64,000 bases of DNA from Phosphitispora fastidiosa (GCF_019008365.1 NZ_JAHHUL010000011.1:56955-120954), one strand, 5' to 3'. Numbered from the stretch's first letter, positions 43,512 to 57,635 are shown. Translations and numbers: made by a program. Notes: generated by a model from the sequence alone, not told the origin.

Positions 43512-43982
43512 ATGACAGAGGCAAATATGACAAAGGAAGCTGTAACAGTGGCCATAGGTTCAGACCATGCCGGCTTCAGACTCAAAGAAGAAATAATCAG
43601 CCTGCTTCAGGAAGAAGGATATGCCTTCAGGGATTTCGGCACTTTTACCGAAGAGTCGGTGGATTACCCTGATATCGCCCTTGATGTCGCTAAAGCGGTA
43701 AAATCAGGTGAGTACCAAAGGGGAATTCTCATCTGTGGCACCGGGATAGGTATTGGGATAGCTGCCAATAAAATGGCAGGCATCCGGGCAGCATTGTGTC
43801 ATGATACCTTCTCTGCAAAGGCGTCCCGGGAGCATAATGATGCTAATATCCTGACAATGGGTGAACGCATTATAGGGCCGGGCCTGGCCAGAGATATTGC
43901 CGGCGTTTGGCTGAAGACTGATTTTGCGGGCGGCCGCCATGCCAGGCGAGTGCAAAAAATTATCGATTTCGAAAAAAGCTAG
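43512..43982 (+). CDS. rpiB: Ribose-5-phosphate isomerase B
   Basis: This 156-residue RpiB/LacAB family isomerase interconverts ribose 5-phosphate and ribulose 5-phosphate. It shows VAIGSDHAGFRLKEEI, GILICGTGIGIGIAANK and the HNDANILTMGERIIG motif. ATG 43512 follows GGGAGG; the frame starts slightly upstream at 43494. It lies between ywlE and glyA, as ywlF in Bacillus. Confidence 0.95.
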   Translation: MTEANMTKEAVTVAIGSDHAGFRLKEEIISLLQEEGYAFRDFGTFTEESVDYPDIALDVAKAVKSGEYQRGILICGTGIGIGIAANKMAGIRAALCHDTFSAKASREHNDANILTMGERIIGPGLARDIAGVWLKTDFAGGRHARRVQKIIDFEKS

Positions 43983-44006
43983 TTATAACATGGGGAGGAA
44001 ATTGTT

Positions 44007-45254
44007 GTGGATGATGAACTCTATTTTGTGAAACAGACAGACCCTGAGGTGGCCGAAGCCATTGCCAAGGAGAAACACAGGCAGCAGCACAATATTGAGC
44101 TGATAGCCTCCGAAAACTTTGTGAGCAGGGCGGTTATGGCTGCACAGGGAGCGGTCCTGACCAATAAATATGCTGAAGGGTATCCCGGTAAACGTTACTA
44201 TGGCGGCTGTGAGTATGTTGACATTGTGGAAAGGCTGGCCATAGAAAGGGCTAAAGAGCTTTTTGGGGCAGAACATGCCAATGTTCAGTCACATTCGGGC
44301 GCCCAGGCAAATATGGCCGTTTATTTCGCTATGCTTAAGCCGGGAGACACAGTTCTCGGGATGAACCTAAGTCATGGCGGACACCTGACTCACGGCAGTC
44401 CGGTGAACATGTCCGGGAAATACTATAATTTCGTCCCCTATGGGGTTGAAAAGGAGACCGGAAGAATCAATTATGAAAAAATATTTGCTCTGGCCTTTGA
44501 ACATAAGCCCAAAATGATTGTGGCCGGGGCCAGCGCCTATCCCAGAATCATTGATTTTGTGCAGTTAAAGGAAGCAGCTGAAGAGGTAGGGGCGATGTTG
44601 ATGGTTGATATGGCTCACATTGCCGGGCTGGTGGCTGCAGACCTGCACCCATCTCCGGTTCCCCATGCTGATTTTGTGACCACAACAACACACAAAACAC
44701 TGCGCGGTCCCAGAGGCGGCATGATTCTGTGCCGGGAGAAATACGGCGCAGCTATCGACAAATCAGTGTTCCCCGGAATTCAGGGCGGGCCCCTGATGCA
44801 TGTGATTGCTGCCAAAGCAGTTGCCCTCAAAGAGGCCCTGACGCCGGAATTCAAGAAGTACCAGGAGCAGGTTGTTAAAAATGCCAAGACTCTGGCCGGT
44901 TTTCTGGAGCAGCGCGGATTTGAAATTGTGTCGGGTGGAACCGATAACCACCTGATGCTTGTTGACCTTAGAAATAAGGATATCACCGGGAAGGAAGCAG
45001 AAGCAGTCCTGGATAAGGTTGGGGTAACAGTTAACAAGAACGCTATTCCATTTGACCCCCAGAGCCCGTTGGTGACCAGCGGGATCAGGATTGGCACCCC
45101 AGCCGCTACCAGCAGAGGTATGGAGGAAAAAGCCATGGAAACTGTTGCTGAAATTATTGATATGGCGATTACCGGACGGGAAGATGATGCTAAACTTACC
45201 AAGGCCCGCAATATGGTGCATGACCTGTGCAATCAACACCCTTTGTATAACTAG
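44007..45254 (+). CDS. glyA: Serine hydroxymethyltransferase
   Basis: This 415-residue PLP enzyme converts serine and tetrahydrofolate into glycine and methylene-tetrahydrofolate. It has [31 protein letters not shown], and the PLP lysine in [15 protein letters not shown] (about residue 230). GTG 44007 follows GGGGAGG. Length and motifs are standard. It sits 24 nt after rpiB. Confidence 0.98.
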   Translation: MDDELYFVKQTDPEVAEAIAKEKHRQQHNIELIASENFVSRAVMAAQGAVLTNKYAEGYPGKRYYGGCEYVDIVERLAIERAKELFGAEHANVQSHSGAQANMAVYFAMLKPGDTVLGMNLSHGGHLTHGSPVNMSGKYYNFVPYGVEKETGRINYEKIFALAFEHKPKMIVAGASAYPRIIDFVQLKEAAEEVGAMLMVDMAHIAGLVAADLHPSPVPHADFVTTTTHKTLRGPRGGMILCREKYGAAIDKSVFPGIQGGPLMHVIAAKAVALKEALTPEFKKYQEQVVKNAKTLAGFLEQRGFEIVSGGTDNHLMLVDLRNKDITGKEAEAVLDKVGVTVNKNAIPFDPQSPLVTSGIRIGTPAATSRGMEEKAMETVAEIIDMAITGREDDAKLTKARNMVHDLCNQHPLYN

Positions 45255-45266
45255 CGAGGTGAACTT

Positions 45267-46445
45267 GTGAAAACAAATATGCTGGTGAATTCAGTTAACC
45301 CCCTAAAGGTGCTCACGGTATTTGGGACGCGCCCTGAAGCTATTAAAATGGCGCCTTTGGTAAAAGAAATGGAAAAGGACCCTGATATTAGCTGCAGTGT
45401 CGCGGTTACGGCACAACACCGGGAAATGCTGGACCAAGTTTTAGAATTATTCCACATTAAACCTGCATATGATTTAAATATAATGCTTCCGAATCAGACT
45501 CTTTATGAGATAACCACAAGAGCGCTGACGGGCCTGAATGAGATTTTGGAACATGAAAAACCGGATATTGTTCTGGTACATGGAGATACTACTACTACGT
45601 TTGCTGCCAGTCTTGCTGCCTTTTACCGGCAGATCAAGGTTGGACATGTTGAAGCAGGACTGCGTACCGGGAACAGGTACTCTCCATACCCGGAAGAAAT
45701 GAACCGGAAGCTTACGGGTTCCATTGCCCAATACCACTTTGCGCCTACCGGTACGGCAAAGGCAAATCTGCTCAGGGAGGGTGTTAGCGCAGAGGATATC
45801 CTGATAACCGGTAATACTGTTATCGATGCCCTGTTGGCAACGGTAAAGGATGAGTTTGTCTTTGGAGACAGCGCCCTGGACAGTATTGATTATACCGGGC
45901 GCAAGGTATTTGTGGTGACAACCCACCGCCGGGAAAACCTGGGTGATCCTCTGAGAAACGTTTACCGGGCATTACGGGATGTGGTGGAAAACTACCCTGA
46001 CGTAGAAATCGTTTTCCCGGTTCATAAAAACCCCAGGGTTAGGGAAATGGTCAATGAGGTACTCGGGGGGGTCCGGAGGGTCCATTTGGTTGACCCGCTG
46101 GATTATGCTCCCTTTGTTAATCTGATGAACAAGTCATATTTGGTGCTGACTGATTCCGGGGGACTGCAGGAGGAAGCCCCTTCTCTGGGCAAACCGGTGC
46201 TGGTGCTTAGAGATACCACCGAAAGGCCGGAAGCGGTTGACGTTGGAACGGTCAGGATGGTGGGTACAGATGCGGCGGCAATCTACAGCCAGTGTAAATT
46301 GCTGCTGGAAAACCGTGCAGAGTATGCCAGGATGGCAGGTGCGGTAAACCCCTACGGAGACGGTCAGGCGTGTGGGAGGATTGTCTCAGGGCTAAAATAC
46401 TTTTTTGGCCTGAACCACGTCAAACCGGATGAATTTACAGTATAA
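45267..46445 (+). CDS. wecB: UDP-N-acetylglucosamine 2-epimerase (non-hydrolysing)
   Basis: This 392-residue WecB/MnaA epimerase makes UDP-ManNAc for teichoic acid linkage units or capsular polymers. It has VFGTRPEAIKMAPLV, the HGDTTTTFAASLAAFY motif, VEAGLRTGNRYSPYPEEMNR, TTHRRENLGDP and SGGLQEEAPSLGKPVLVLRD. GTG start 12 nt after glyA. In Bacillus, upp occupies this position; here it is absent. Confidence 0.96.
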   Translation: MKTNMLVNSVNPLKVLTVFGTRPEAIKMAPLVKEMEKDPDISCSVAVTAQHREMLDQVLELFHIKPAYDLNIMLPNQTLYEITTRALTGLNEILEHEKPDIVLVHGDTTTTFAASLAAFYRQIKVGHVEAGLRTGNRYSPYPEEMNRKLTGSIAQYHFAPTGTAKANLLREGVSAEDILITGNTVIDALLATVKDEFVFGDSALDSIDYTGRKVFVVTTHRRENLGDPLRNVYRALRDVVENYPDVEIVFPVHKNPRVREMVNEVLGGVRRVHLVDPLDYAPFVNLMNKSYLVLTDSGGLQEEAPSLGKPVLVLRDTTERPEAVDVGTVRMVGTDAAAIYSQCKLLLENRAEYARMAGAVNPYGDGQACGRIVSGLKYFFGLNHVKPDEFTV

Positions 46446-46744
46446 AAACCTTGTGAAAAAAAATATTAAAAATTACCGTCAAAAAAAAGGAATTTGTAAA
46501 GAAAGAGAGAATATAGAGTACGTTATAAATTCTGCAGCGGTTATCCAGACATACAATGTAGACCTTCTGCCGAGGTAAAAGGTATTATGTTTATGTCTTT
46601 TTATAAGCGCATCAAAATCAAAAAATTTTGAGAATTAAGAAATATTCTCTTGTCTGACTTAATATAATTAACAACGTTAGTGCCGGCACCGGTATTACGG
46701 AAAACAGCTCTTTCCCATAAGCCCCCCCAAAAGAGGGTGTGAAA
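46446..46744. other. Gap between wecB and the atp operon
   Basis: No gene is supported in this AT-rich stretch of about 299 nt. TATAAT at 46663-46668 may be the atp -10 box, but no good -35 box is 17 nt upstream. GAGAAT/ATTCTC (46630-46649) forms a weak hairpin just before it. Confidence 0.4.
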
Positions 46745-46969
46745 ATGAAAGAAGATGAGAAAAACCAGAGCTATAAGGCTGTTGGCATTATTATGTCTGC
46801 TGGCATGACTATGGCTGTATCTGTTACAATCGGCTATTTTGCCGGGAGCTGGCTGGATAAGTATTTTGGGACAAAACCCTGGTTGACACTGATTATGTTT
46901 ATACTGGGGACAGCGGCAGGCCTTAAGTCTTTGTACGACTTGGCCTTTCCCAAAAAGGGGAGGGACTAG
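46745..46969 (+). CDS. atpZ: AtpZ/UncI-type small membrane protein
   Basis: This 74-residue protein with two membrane segments (GYFAGSWLDKYFGTKPWLTL between them) precedes AtpI at the head of the F-ATPase operon. AtpZ-AtpI pairs are thought to help c-ring assembly or supply Mg2+/Ca2+. ATG 46745 is spaced from GAGGGTG; GTG 46739 overlaps that site. Confidence 0.87.
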   Translation: MKEDEKNQSYKAVGIIMSAGMTMAVSVTIGYFAGSWLDKYFGTKPWLTLIMFILGTAAGLKSLYDLAFPKKGRD

Positions 46970-46972
46970 AGC

Positions 46973-47503
46973 ATGGCAGTCGATACTCCACGGGTTCAGC
47001 GAGGCATAGCAAAATGGTCTTTGCTGGCAACCATACTGATAGGCGGAATTTCATATTTCTTCGGACTAAAACAGTTAGCCTTCGGTTTGGTGTTTGGAGT
47101 CGGGCTGTGTATAATTAACTACAGGGTTGTTAGCGTCATACTTGATGTTGCCTTTAAGCTGGCCTCACCCGATTTGGCCAGGGTTATAAGCTTTGCCAGC
47201 TATCATGTAAGGTTTTGGCTGATTGTAATTATACTATACATAGTTATACCGAGGACCCATTACCTCTTTGCATTGGGAACCTTTATGGGTCTCCTGCTGC
47301 CCAAGATGATAATGGGAGTTTATGTGGTGCGTTATACTGAAGAAGAGTGGTGGAATAATGAGGCTGAGGCTCCGCAGGCTGATTCCGCGGAGGTAGAAGT
47401 GGAGAAACCCAAAGACCTGCCGGAGGGAATCCGTTTCCCAGGTCTTGACTTTGACGAGAGATATCAGGCTGATCCCAGGTTCAATGATCCGGACAGTAGT
47501 TAG
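46973..47503 (+). CDS. atpI: ATP synthase subunit I (AtpI)
   Basis: This 176-residue protein has four hydrophobic segments in residues 15-120 and a long acidic C-terminal tail (about 125-176), longer than in Bacillus AtpI (127 residues). AtpI aids rotor c-ring assembly. The start is 3 nt after atpZ. Confidence 0.88.
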   Translation: MAVDTPRVQRGIAKWSLLATILIGGISYFFGLKQLAFGLVFGVGLCIINYRVVSVILDVAFKLASPDLARVISFASYHVRFWLIVIILYIVIPRTHYLFALGTFMGLLLPKMIMGVYVVRYTEEEWWNNEAEAPQADSAEVEVEKPKDLPEGIRFPGLDFDERYQADPRFNDPDSS

Positions 47504-47621
47504 AACCTTTAGGGGGACAGCAGTCAGAACCTTTAAGGGGATTATTGAGGGGACATTTTATAAGATATATATTACATGATATATATGATTTTAAGAGGTT
47601 TTAGCAAAGGAGGTGGGAACA

Positions 47622-48621
<1,000 letters not shown>

Positions 48622-48742
48622 GTGTTATTCGATCAGTTGTGTATATCAACTAAGGCGATAGAGATCAGGGAAGGTAGAACCTTGGTCTCTTTTCGCCTAA
48701 AACAGGGTTTTGAATGATTGCAGAGAGGGGGTTTTCGGATAG

Positions 48743-49252
48743 ATGGGAGCAATTCTTGAGAGCTTGGGCTTTGAATTTCCCAAGTTCCTGTGGCAGGTAG
48801 TCAACTTCCTTATTCTATTGTTCCTTTTGAAGAAATTTGCGTATAAACCGATTCTCGATATGCTCGATGAACGCAAAAAGTCCATTGAGGATGCCATAAA
48901 TAATGCTGAAACTGCCAAAAATGAAGCTGAAAAAATGCGCAAGGAATATGAGACCCGTCTGGCTGAAGCCAAGCAGGATGCCCAGGAGATAATGGCTAAA
49001 GCCACTAAGCTGGGTGAAGAAATGAAACGTGAGATTGTAGATAATGCGCAAAGCGAGGCAACAAAAGCAATTCAAAAGGCCCAGGAGGAAATTAACAGGG
49101 AAAAAGACCAGGCTATTGCTGCTCTGCGAGACGAGGTTGCTGTTCTGGCAGTAATGGCTGCCGGGCAAGTCCTTGGCAAGGCTATCAGTGTTGAAGATCA
49201 TGAAAAACTGGTCAAAGAATTTGTCTCAGAGGTAGGGGATCTTAAATGCTAG
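48743..49252 (+). CDS. atpF: ATP synthase subunit b
   Basis: This 169-residue peripheral-stalk subunit has one N-terminal membrane segment (LWQVVNFLILLFLLKKF) and a long charged coiled coil rich in Lys/Glu/Ala (about 45-150). It overlaps the start of atpH by 7 nt. Confidence 0.95.
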   Translation: MGAILESLGFEFPKFLWQVVNFLILLFLLKKFAYKPILDMLDERKKSIEDAINNAETAKNEAEKMRKEYETRLAEAKQDAQEIMAKATKLGEEMKREIVDNAQSEATKAIQKAQEEINREKDQAIAALRDEVAVLAVMAAGQVLGKAISVEDHEKLVKEFVSEVGDLKC

Positions 49253-49812
49253 AGAATGCCGTTGCCCGCAGGTATTCAAATGCTTTTTTTGCTATTGCGC
49301 AGGAAAAAGGCTTGACGGACCAGCTTGAAACAGAACTGAAGGATGTTGTTGATACCATTTACGGTAACGAGGATCTGAGAAAAGTTATGGAACACCAACT
49401 GGTGTCTCCGGAGGAAAAAAAGGCCATTATGGAAAAGGTCTTTGTCGAGGAGATTTCAGAAATAACCATTAACTTTTTGAAGGTGGTTATTGAGAAATAT
49501 CGTGCTTCTTATATCCCTGCTATTTACGAGGAATTTGTTTCGTATGCCAATGAAGCACGCAATATGGCTGATGCCCAGCTTAAGTCTGCCGCAGAACTGA
49601 CCGAAGCCGATATGGCTCTGATCAAGGCCAAATTGTCCGAAGCAACGGGAAAAACAGTAAGGCTCTCTTCAGAGGTAGACACCAGCCTGATAGGTGGGGT
49701 TGTGGTGCGCATCGGGGACAAGGTTATTGACAGCAGTCTGGTGGGCAGATTGGAGAAACTTAAGGAGAATCTTCTGCAAATTGAAGTCAAGGAGATAGGG
49801 GTGAGGAACTAA
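49246..49812 (+). CDS. atpH: ATP synthase subunit delta
   Basis: This 188-residue stalk subunit has the N-terminal helical domain (VARRYSNAFFAIAQEKG) and the C-terminal signature LIGGVVVRIGDKVIDSSLVGRL. The start overlaps atpF, and the stop abuts atpA. Confidence 0.95.
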   Translation: MLENAVARRYSNAFFAIAQEKGLTDQLETELKDVVDTIYGNEDLRKVMEHQLVSPEEKKAIMEKVFVEEISEITINFLKVVIEKYRASYIPAIYEEFVSYANEARNMADAQLKSAAELTEADMALIKAKLSEATGKTVRLSSEVDTSLIGGVVVRIGDKVIDSSLVGRLEKLKENLLQIEVKEIGVRN

Positions 49813-51318
<1,506 letters not shown>

Positions 51319-51369
51319 CTGACTGGTCTGTTATTCCAGATACAGAAATAAAGGTGGTGAGAAATCGAA

Positions 51370-52227
51370 ATGGCAAGTGCACGCGACCTGAGACGCAGGA
51401 TTAAGAGTATCAAAAGTACTCAGCAGATTACCAAAGCCATGAAAATGGTGGCTGCGGCAAATTTACGCAAGTCACAGGAGCGAGTTATAGCAGCACGCCC
51501 CTTTGCCGGGAAGATAAAAGATGTTTTATCCCGCCTGACCTCTGCTAATTCGGGTGTCAGCCACCCACTGCTGGAGGTACGTGAGCCTAACAACGTCTGT
51601 TATGTGCTGATAACGGGTGACCGGGGTTTATGTGGCGGCTATAATTCCAACATTATCCGGAGGAATGCCATGCTGCTGTATGATAAACCCGGAGCCATGG
51701 TTGCTATCGGTCGTAAAGGGCGTGACTTCTTTCGCCGCAGGGGTTATGATATAAAATCCGAGTTTGTGGGCCTTGGTGATGAGATGCCATTCGGTATTGC
51801 CAAGGAGATAGGGCAAACTCTGGTAAATTATTATGTAAAAGGCGTATTTGATGAGGTTTACCTTGTGTATACCGAATTCAAGTCTGCGATGACACAGATA
51901 CCGACAACCATGAAGCTGCTGCCTGTTGAACCGCCGGCCCAAAAAGAGGGAGATAAGGGTACAAGAACAATTGACTATATTTATGAACCGGAGCCCGAAG
52001 AGCTCCTGGCCGAACTGCTGCCTAAGTATATTGAAACAACTGTATACAGAGCGCTTTTGGAGTCCAAGGCCAGTGAATATGGGGCTAGGATGACTGCAAT
52101 GAGTTCGGCAACAGAGAATGCTACAGAAATGATTGACAAACTCACCCTTTCCCTGAACAGAGCGCGGCAGGCGGCAATTACCAAGGAGATTTCGGAAATT
52201 GTTGGTGGTGCAAACGCGTTAGATTAA
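51370..52227 (+). CDS. atpG: ATP synthase subunit gamma
   Basis: This 285-residue central shaft subunit begins [19 protein letters not shown] and ends [21 protein letters not shown], the conserved terminal helices. AAGGTGGTGAG precedes the ATG. Confidence 0.97.
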   Translation: MASARDLRRRIKSIKSTQQITKAMKMVAAANLRKSQERVIAARPFAGKIKDVLSRLTSANSGVSHPLLEVREPNNVCYVLITGDRGLCGGYNSNIIRRNAMLLYDKPGAMVAIGRKGRDFFRRRGYDIKSEFVGLGDEMPFGIAKEIGQTLVNYYVKGVFDEVYLVYTEFKSAMTQIPTTMKLLPVEPPAQKEGDKGTRTIDYIYEPEPEELLAELLPKYIETTVYRALLESKASEYGARMTAMSSATENATEMIDKLTLSLNRARQAAITKEISEIVGGANALD

Positions 52228-52251
52228 TGCGATAGGAGGGAAAACGCTTAA

Positions 52252-53676
<1,425 letters not shown>

Positions 53677-53678
53677 TT

Positions 53679-54086
53679 ATGGCTGACAGGAACGTCGTTG
53701 TTGATATAGTGACACCTGAACGCATTGTGTACAGCGAACCGGCAGATTTTCTGGTTATTCCCGGAATTGAGGGCTACCTTGGTATTCTGCCCATGCACGC
53801 TCCGATTGTGTCCGGTTTAAATATCGGTGTGTTAAAGGTAATTAAAGAGGGTAAAGAAACCAAGGTTGCTATCAGCGGCGGGTTCATGGAAGTTAATGAT
53901 AACAGAGCTGTTATCCTTGCCGACACAGCAGAACGTGCTGATGAAATTGATGTAAACAGGGCCAAGGCAGCGCGGGAACGCGCTGAGCAACGACTGGCAA
54001 ACAAATCTTATGACATTGATATTGCCAGGGCTGAAATGGCCTTGAGAAGGTCTGTTGCGAGGCTGAAGGCTTCGGGAAAAGAATAG
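53679..54086 (+). CDS. atpC: ATP synthase subunit epsilon
   Basis: This 135-residue subunit has a beta-sandwich (VTPERIVYSEPADFLVIPGI, GYLGILPMHAPIVSGL) and two C-terminal helices (AERADEIDVNRAKAARERAE) that can inhibit ATP hydrolysis. It starts 2 nt after atpD and ends the operon. Confidence 0.96.
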   Translation: MADRNVVVDIVTPERIVYSEPADFLVIPGIEGYLGILPMHAPIVSGLNIGVLKVIKEGKETKVAISGGFMEVNDNRAVILADTAERADEIDVNRAKAARERAEQRLANKSYDIDIARAEMALRRSVARLKASGKE

Positions 54087-54322
54087 GCTGTGAAAGAATC
54101 CCCCGGGTCTGGTGACAGATCCGGGAATTTTTTTATGCCTCAATAAGGTGTGTGGTTGTTCCACGCTCAGGCAGGAACTCCTCCGGGAGCGGCTGCCGCA
54201 GCGCGGCAGGCCGACCGGAGGACGTCCCGACGCCTTCGCTTAGGAACAACCACACACCTTAACTAGGGTAAAAAAAATCCCGGATATGCCGAAGTTCGGG
54301 GGATTCTTTCACGGGCTGACCA
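54083..54322 (+). repeat. Large palindrome D with mirrored atp terminator
   Basis: AAGGTGTGTGGTTGTTCC (54145-54162) and GGAACAACCACACACCTT (54243-54260) pair perfectly over 18 bp. Inside, CCTCCGG/CCGGAGG and CTGCCGC/GCGGCAG form a hairpin. Outside the stem, the reverse complement of 54261-54322 aligns with 54083-54144 nearly end to end, including the atp terminator: TGAAAGAATCCCCCG is present on the left and in inverted form on the right. The full structure is about 240 nt. Confidence 0.8.
54096..54136 (+). terminator. Terminator of the atp operon
   Basis: CCCGGGTCTG and GATCCGGG pair and are followed by AATTTTTTTATG, 10 nt after the atpC stop. Confidence 0.9.
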
Positions 54323-54397
54323 GGAATGAGGGGAGTGGCTGCCGCAGCGCGGCAGGCCGACCGGAGGACGTCCCGACGCCTTCGCTTAGGAACAACC
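54321..54397 (+). repeat. Partial direct copy of the right half of palindrome D
   Basis: The 61 nt at 54337-54397 are identical to 54191-54251. Similarity with a few changes and a small deletion runs back to 54321. The left arm of the outer stem is absent. This recent or conserved duplication fills most of the gap to the next gene, and no coding frame is supported in it. Confidence 0.9.
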
Positions 54398-54540
54398 CAC
54401 CCTCCCAGCGGAATAGCGCAATGGAACCATTTGCCCTCCTTTTGGGCAAAAAACCGGATGAGCTAAATAAAGCAGGAGGATGTATAAATTCATACCAGTT
54501 TGCATAACCTATCAAAAAATCTGGGGAGGAGAGGATAGCT

Positions 54541-54993
54541 ATGCGGGATACAATCACTTTGGGGGTTATCGGCGGTTTGTTGGGTACAGTAGGGATGCAT
54601 ATTACGAATATGGCGCTGCAGTTTTTCGGAATAGTGAAAATTACATCCCTGCAGGTTACTGCAGCTCTGTTTTTAAATTGGTCACAGGTTAATACAATGT
54701 ATGGAAGCATAATTGGCTGGGTCAATCATCTTTTTATTGGCGCGGTAGTTGGAATTATAATTTCCCTGGTGTTTAAATATTTTGGAAAGGATTATTATTT
54801 GCTTAAAGGGTTAGGTGTCACGGGGTTAGGATATTTAGTTGGCATGGGATTTGTAATTCCGTTAATTCGTGCAGTGCCTCAAATGAGAACTGATCCGCTG
54901 ACGTTGATTGGGCATATGATTTCTTATACGGTATTTGGATTAATTGCATCCTATACAATAGCCAATTATTCCAGGCATAGGATCAATTCGTAG
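54541..54993 (+). CDS. Small integral membrane protein of unknown function
   Basis: This 150-residue protein has four hydrophobic segments (starting TITLGVIGGLLGTVGMHI). The size and layout recall YqhR-like Firmicutes membrane proteins, but I cannot assign a family with confidence. GGGGAGGAGAGG precedes the ATG. Its base composition is more AT-rich than that of the neighbours. It lies between atpC and ywmB, where Bacillus has ywmA, also a small membrane protein. Confidence 0.75.
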   Translation: MRDTITLGVIGGLLGTVGMHITNMALQFFGIVKITSLQVTAALFLNWSQVNTMYGSIIGWVNHLFIGAVVGIIISLVFKYFGKDYYLLKGLGVTGLGYLVGMGFVIPLIRAVPQMRTDPLTLIGHMISYTVFGLIASYTIANYSRHRINS

Positions 54994-55040
54994 TACATAG
55001 AGGCAATTATAGCATAATACCGGTCTAAGACGGTAATGTC

Positions 55041-55071
55041 GGGGTAATACTTTAAGTATAGCCCCTTTTTA
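55041..55071 (+). terminator. Terminator before ywmB
   Basis: GGGGTAATACTT and AAGTATAGCCCC pair and are followed by TTTTTAG. Confidence 0.8.
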
Positions 55072-55105
55072 GTTGGGCACAAAAAAATTGGCTGGTGGTA
55101 AAAAA

Positions 55106-55891
55106 ATGTTTACAAGTATGGGTACAAAAAAAAGAGCGCTTTACGTATTATTAATAGGAATAATTATTACGTTAATTGGTTTATGGTATGTAGTTTGGAG
55201 GCCATTTTCTGTTAATAACGAGCCTGAAGGGGCAACTGTTGTACAGGTCTTCAGGGCATCAGGAGCCCGGTTTGCACAGCTTGACGTCAATGGATGGGAG
55301 AAGTGTGAGATTAAACCTCTTCAGGCAGATGCAGAACTGTATCTAAGCAGGCGGCTGCAAAGGTTGTTTTCTCAGGAAGAGAACCTGCCGGAAATAAAGA
55401 CAGTCGGCCATAACGGAGGTTTTATAACCCAGGCTCTGGGCAAAACAGAGCAGGGGATTACCGTGCTGGCTACGATAAACGCAGCCGGTCAGCCGGAAAA
55501 GCAGCCGAGAGAGCAAGCTTTGTTTACCGTGGCCTTAAGTACCACTAACCCACATTGTTCTTATGACTTACTCTACACTATCCTTGACAATATTATGGAA
55601 GGTAACAGCTATCACCGGAGCACCGTCATCAGAGGGGAGATTTCGGGTAAAGTAAGTAATGACCAGAGGAGGAAAGTTATTCGGGACATGATTAATGAGG
55701 CTCAGGCCCATACAGTTAATGTCATGGAAAACGGCTCAATGGTAAGTGTTTCCGCACATACTTCAAAGCTGCCGGAACGGTTGACAACAGGCGGGGAGTC
55801 AGTTAATATTAATATGGCAGCCAGATATAATTCTGTCGAAAAAAAGACAATTTGGTACGTTGGATCCCCGATAATAACCAGTGAATATTAA
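55106..55891 (+). CDS. ywmB: YwmB-family protein
   Basis: This 261-residue protein has one N-terminal membrane segment (ALYVLLIGIIITLIGLWYVV) and an extracytoplasmic domain of about 220 residues of the YwmB/DUF1779 type. The gene precedes murA and spoIID, exactly as ywmB does in Bacillus. Its function is unknown. ATG 55106 is preferred over the upstream TTG at 55073. Confidence 0.8.
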   Translation: MFTSMGTKKRALYVLLIGIIITLIGLWYVVWRPFSVNNEPEGATVVQVFRASGARFAQLDVNGWEKCEIKPLQADAELYLSRRLQRLFSQEENLPEIKTVGHNGGFITQALGKTEQGITVLATINAAGQPEKQPREQALFTVALSTTNPHCSYDLLYTILDNIMEGNSYHRSTVIRGEISGKVSNDQRRKVIRDMINEAQAHTVNVMENGSMVSVSAHTSKLPERLTTGGESVNINMAARYNSVEKKTIWYVGSPIITSEY

Positions 55892-55937
55892 GTGAAATCC
55901 TACAAAGATTATAATTTATTAACAGGGGGAAGAAAGT

Positions 55938-57200
55938 TTGGAAAAACTTGTTGTTAGGGGAGGAAAACCTTTATCCGGAAAAGTACGTGTAAGCGGAGCT
56001 AAAAATGCGGTTCTGCCTATTATCGCATCAGCGCTTCTTGCTGAAAAGGGAATCTGCCATATCAGCGGTGTCCCTTGCCTGGCTGATGTAGAGACTCTCA
56101 TTGACTTGCTGAGATTCATGGGCGCCGAAGCAGCCCTGGAAGAGGAAAACCTGACAGTGAATGCTAAAACACTGACTAACACGGAGGCCCCTTATGATTA
56201 TGTCAGCCAAATGAGGGCCTCTTTTCTTGTTATGGGACCTTTACTCGCCAGGTACGGCCATGCTAAGACCTTTCTCCCCGGAGGCTGTAAAATAGGGACA
56301 AGGCCAATTGACCTTCATTTGAAAGGGTTTGTAGGCCTGGGCGCTGAGATTTACAGAGAAAACGGGTTTGTGGTGGCCAAGGTTAAAGACAGGTTAAAGG
56401 GAGGCAAGATTTACCTTGATTTTCCCAGCGTAGGCGCCACGGAAAATATTATGATGGCTGCTGCTCTTGCTGATGGAATAACTCAGATTCAAAATGCCGC
56501 TGAAGAGCCTGAAATTGTTGATCTGGCAAACTTTCTGAATGCGATGGGAGCCAGAGTTACCGGGGCGGGTACGAATGTTGTTGTCATAGAGGGACAGACA
56601 TCTCTTAAAGGGGCTGCGCACCAGGTTATCCCTGACAGGGTTGAAGCCGGGACTTATATGGTGGCTGCAGCCTTGACAGGTGGCGAAATATATATAGAGA
56701 ATGTCATTACAGAACACCTCAAGCCTGTGATTGCCAAGCTTGAAGAGACTGGGGCAAAAGTTCAGAACGGCGGTTCCGGGGTCAAGGTTTCCGGTGCGGA
56801 AAACATAGCCCCGGTTAATATTCAAACACTGCCTTATCCGGGTTTCCCTACAGATATGCAGCCTCAAATTACAGCGCTGTTGACCAGAGCAAAGGGAACC
56901 AGTATGATAACTGAAACGGTTTTTGAGAACCGTTTTATGCATATAGAGGAACTTAGCCGGATGGGGGCAGATATCAGGGTGGATGGTCGTGTTGCCGTTG
57001 TTAAGGGTGTATCGGAGTTGAATGGTGCCAGGGTTCATGCAACTGACCTTAGGGGAGGTGCAGCCCTGATACTTGCCGGATTGGCGGCGAAGGGGGAAAC
57101 AGAAATAAATTTCATTCACCATATTGACAGGGGTTATGAAAAGCTTGAGGACAAGTTTTGCCGGCTTGGCGCTGATATCAGAAGGGTGAGTGAAGGGTAA
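55938..57200 (+). CDS. murA: UDP-N-acetylglucosamine 1-carboxyvinyltransferase
   Basis: This 420-residue enzyme adds enolpyruvate to UDP-GlcNAc, the first committed step of peptidoglycan synthesis. The catalytic Cys is C117 in [15 protein letters not shown], so it should be fosfomycin-sensitive. [12 protein letters not shown] and [15 protein letters not shown] are conserved. The start is TTG 55938 after GGGGGAAG. The position before spoIID matches murAA. Confidence 0.97.
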   Translation: MEKLVVRGGKPLSGKVRVSGAKNAVLPIIASALLAEKGICHISGVPCLADVETLIDLLRFMGAEAALEEENLTVNAKTLTNTEAPYDYVSQMRASFLVMGPLLARYGHAKTFLPGGCKIGTRPIDLHLKGFVGLGAEIYRENGFVVAKVKDRLKGGKIYLDFPSVGATENIMMAAALADGITQIQNAAEEPEIVDLANFLNAMGARVTGAGTNVVVIEGQTSLKGAAHQVIPDRVEAGTYMVAAALTGGEIYIENVITEHLKPVIAKLEETGAKVQNGGSGVKVSGAENIAPVNIQTLPYPGFPTDMQPQITALLTRAKGTSMITETVFENRFMHIEELSRMGADIRVDGRVAVVKGVSELNGARVHATDLRGGAALILAGLAAKGETEINFIHHIDRGYEKLEDKFCRLGADIRRVSEG

Positions 57201-57239
57201 ATACTGTTTGACATATACAATTAATAAAGCTCTTTTTTT

Positions 57240-57307
57240 GACGGGATTAGAGTATTCCCCGGGCGGATATAGAAGCGTCCTTGGGAATACCCTCATCCCG
57301 TCTTTTA
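57240..57307 (+). terminator. Long bidirectional-type terminator after murA
   Basis: GACGGGAT (57240-57247) pairs with ATCCCGTC (57295-57302), GTATTCCC with GGGAATAC, and GGGCG with CGTCC. T-runs lie on the 3' side (TTTT) and A/T runs on the 5' side (TTTTTTT), so it is a 63-nt hairpin. Confidence 0.8.
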
Positions 57308-57373
57308 AATAAAGTCAAGAAGTCCTCTTCTTCTTTAAATGGAGCATGGGTTGACCAAACACATGTTCGATGA

Positions 57374-57559
57374 TATAATAAAGTAAAGGATTGTCAAAGT
57401 TGGGCACACTATGCAACTGGCTTAGTTTTTCAAGTGCTGCAGGATGTTTTCCGGAGACTGGATGACGCACACCAAAAATTCTTCAATAAGAGGGCCGGTT
57501 ATCCACGAATAGCAAGGTTCCGTGTGCCGACGGAGATACGAATATTTATTGCCATTTAG
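57374..57559 (+). pseudogene. TnpB (IS605 OrfB) remnant
   Basis: A frame of about 60 residues, with no start codon, contains LVFQVLQDVFRRLDDAHQKF followed by FNKRAGYPR, which is the N-terminal helical region of TnpB proteins (QVLQ.V..RLD.AF..FF...). Past the YPR motif it diverges and stops. No other part of TnpB is present. It is a decayed IS605/IS1341 fragment. Confidence 0.72.
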
Positions 57560-57635
57560 CAGGTTTTTTGAATCTATAAGTAGAATAACATTCTTTACTT
57601 GGTATCACAATAAATCCAGCCAAGGAGTGAGCCCT

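Noticed and set aside
54286..54507. Short plus-strand frame after the atp operon
   Set aside because: It crosses the inverted terminator copy and the 61-nt repeat, with no coding signature.
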